Shown piece by piece: positions 4,935 through 5,718 of a DNA stretch of 5,718 nucleotides. Under the pieces are notes generated by a model, which saw nothing but the letters and a program-made list of their open reading frames with translations, was not told where the DNA came from and made no database searches. The DNA lies in assembly GCF_047607725.1 (NCBI RefSeq), contig NZ_JBLKSS010000210.1:1-5718 (forward strand), given 5' to 3'. A program made the translations under genes and the position numbers. The stretch is from JBLKSS01 sp047607725. Its GTDB lineage: Bacteria; Pseudomonadota; Gammaproteobacteria; Enterobacterales; Enterobacteriaceae. The first letter of the stretch is position 1. Each line of letters starts with the position of its first letter.

Positions 4935-5585
4935 ATGTCGTCATGGGCAGCACAGGCGGTAAACGAGATAGCGAACGACTTCCAGCGCTCGGCGGATACC
5001 CATTTAATCCGGCTTACGTTGCCGGCCTTTCCCAATATTATCTTCTACCTAAAGGATGAGAGCACCCACCCTTCCGGCAGCCTAAAGCATCGGCTCGCTC
5101 GTTCGCTGTTTCTCTACGGACTCTGTAATGGCTGGATCCGTCAGGGCATGCCTATTGTCGAAGCGTCATCCGGCAGCACCGCCGTGTCCGAGGCCTATTT
5201 CGCCCGCCTGCTGGGCCTGCCTTTTATTGCCGTGGTGCCGGAATGTACCGCGCGGCGAAAAATCGAGCAAATCGAGCATCACGGCGGCCGCTGTCATTTC
5301 GTCAGCCACGGCGGATTGATCTACGATGAGGCGAAACGGCTGGCGCGCGAACAAAACGGCCACTATATGGATCAGTTTACCTACGCCGAACGGGCTACCG
5401 ACTGGCGCGGAAATAACAATATCGCCGAAAGCATCTGGCGCCAGCTGGCACGCGAGCCATTTCCGCAGCCGTCCTGGATTGTGATGAGCGCCGGCACTGA
5501 CGGCACCTCCGCGCCGCTTGGACGTTATATTCGCTATCAGGGCCACCCGACTCGCCTGATGGTCGTCAACCCGGAGAATTCGTAA
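4935..5585 (+). pseudogene. PLP-dependent cysteine synthase-family enzyme (CcdA-like cysteine desulfhydrase), truncated by IS66
   Basis: The reading frame has 216 codons, starting at an ATG 8 bases after AAGGA. It is a fold-type II PLP enzyme related to cysteine synthase. HPSGSLKHR carries the probable PLP-binding lysine K51, SSGSTAVS (78-85) corresponds to the substrate-binding loop, and SAGTDGTSA (185-193) corresponds to the PLP-phosphate loop. D189 replaces a normally conserved Gly. Enterobacterial relatives are about 350 residues and sit beside an Lrp-type regulator. One from Pantoea was described as a cysteine desulfhydrase (CcdA), from memory. The gene stops because the left end of an IS66 element begins at 5582: host sequence ends within codon 216, and the IS supplies the last base of that codon and the TAA. 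About 135 C-terminal residues are lost, so activity is unlikely. A role in cysteine detoxification is inferred from the family. Confidence 0.85.
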
Positions 5586-5718
5586 GCGCCCCGTGGAGGA
5601 CGTCTTGAATTATTGGTGGGTTTGTTGTATGGCCCGGTAAGAATATGTTCCACTACGATGCCTAGTGAACCCGCATCCTATAAGGGACGGCTGTCAGATC
5701 ATGGATAATCCGGCGATG
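5582..5718 (+). mobile_element. IS66-family insertion sequence, left (5') end, partial
   Basis: The element begins GTAAGCG at 5582, in the middle of the PLP enzyme gene. The terminus matches the outward-read right end at 546 at 16 of 27 positions, so it is an IS66-family left inverted repeat. The next 119 bases are noncoding leader, and an ATG at 5701 may start its first gene. The eight host bases before it, GAGAATTC (5574-5581), should be repeated after the right end of the element if it is a simple insertion. The element runs off the window. Confidence 0.8.
5701..5718 (+). CDS. Possible start of the first IS66 gene (tnpA), partial
   Basis: An ATG at 5701 opens a frame reading MDNPAM up to the window end. 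Its position about 120 bp inside the IS66 left terminus is where tnpA would be expected. AAGGGA at 5682-5687 lies 13 bases upstream, rather far for a ribosome site. Six codons are too few to identify the protein, so the call rests on position alone. Confidence 0.35.

Noticed and set aside
5166..5546. Minus-strand 126-codon frame opposite the PLP enzyme gene
   Set aside because: It is antisense to a clearly homologous coding frame. No domain is recognisable and there is no promoter evidence.
5601..5642. In-frame-looking VLNYW continuation of the PLP enzyme after the stop (possible 19-bp insertion)
   Set aside because: The resemblance to the family's next residues is short and soon reaches another stop. 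The bases from 5582 are explained by the IS66 inverted repeat, including its CGTxTTGA block.

Overview
The window looks like a chromosomal segment of an enterobacterium undergoing insertion-sequence-driven decay. The two intact genes are close relatives of E. coli MdlA and MdlB in sequence, length and order. Both edges are made of insertion sequences (IS), one nested inside another, and a third gene is cut by an IS. This combination of Escherichia/Serratia-like proteins and heavy IS load is typical of Sodalis-type insect symbionts. The genus is an inference and was not tested by any search.

Left edge (1-546): the 3' end of an IS21-family element (the end of IstB plus a terminal array of 23-bp repeats) is inserted in the 3' part of an IS66-family transposase gene. 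The IS66 remnant runs to its right terminal inverted repeat, which ends at 546.

Left noncoding stretch (547-1036): this region has a complete sigma-54 promoter reading leftward (548-563) and two NtrC-type enhancer boxes (670-706). In E. coli the order is mdlA-mdlB-glnK-amtB, so this is almost certainly the nitrogen-regulated glnK promoter. The IS66 terminus sits directly downstream of its -12 element, so the promoter is cut off from glnK. Several hairpins lie between it and mdlB. One of them (730-766) pairs better in leftward RNA and is a candidate mdlAB terminator.

Centre (1037-4568): mdlA and mdlB form a two-gene operon on the minus strand, overlapping by 17 nt. They encode the two half-transporters of a heterodimeric ABC exporter. 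Both carry all nucleotide-binding motifs and appear intact. The sequence suggests one degenerate and one canonical ATP site.

Right side (4569-5718): a 366-bp divergent intergenic region contains a TATAAT box for mdlA, an Lrp-family-like operator and other palindromes. It is followed by a plus-strand PLP-dependent gene of the cysteine synthase/desulfhydrase type. That gene is cut after 215 full codons plus two bases by the left end of a second IS66-family element (from 5582), whose terminal bases supply the stop codon. The mdlAB segment is therefore bracketed by two IS66-type ends in the same orientation.

I found no CRISPR array, tRNA, rRNA or new defence-like system. The most informative signals are regulatory remnants and IS junctions.
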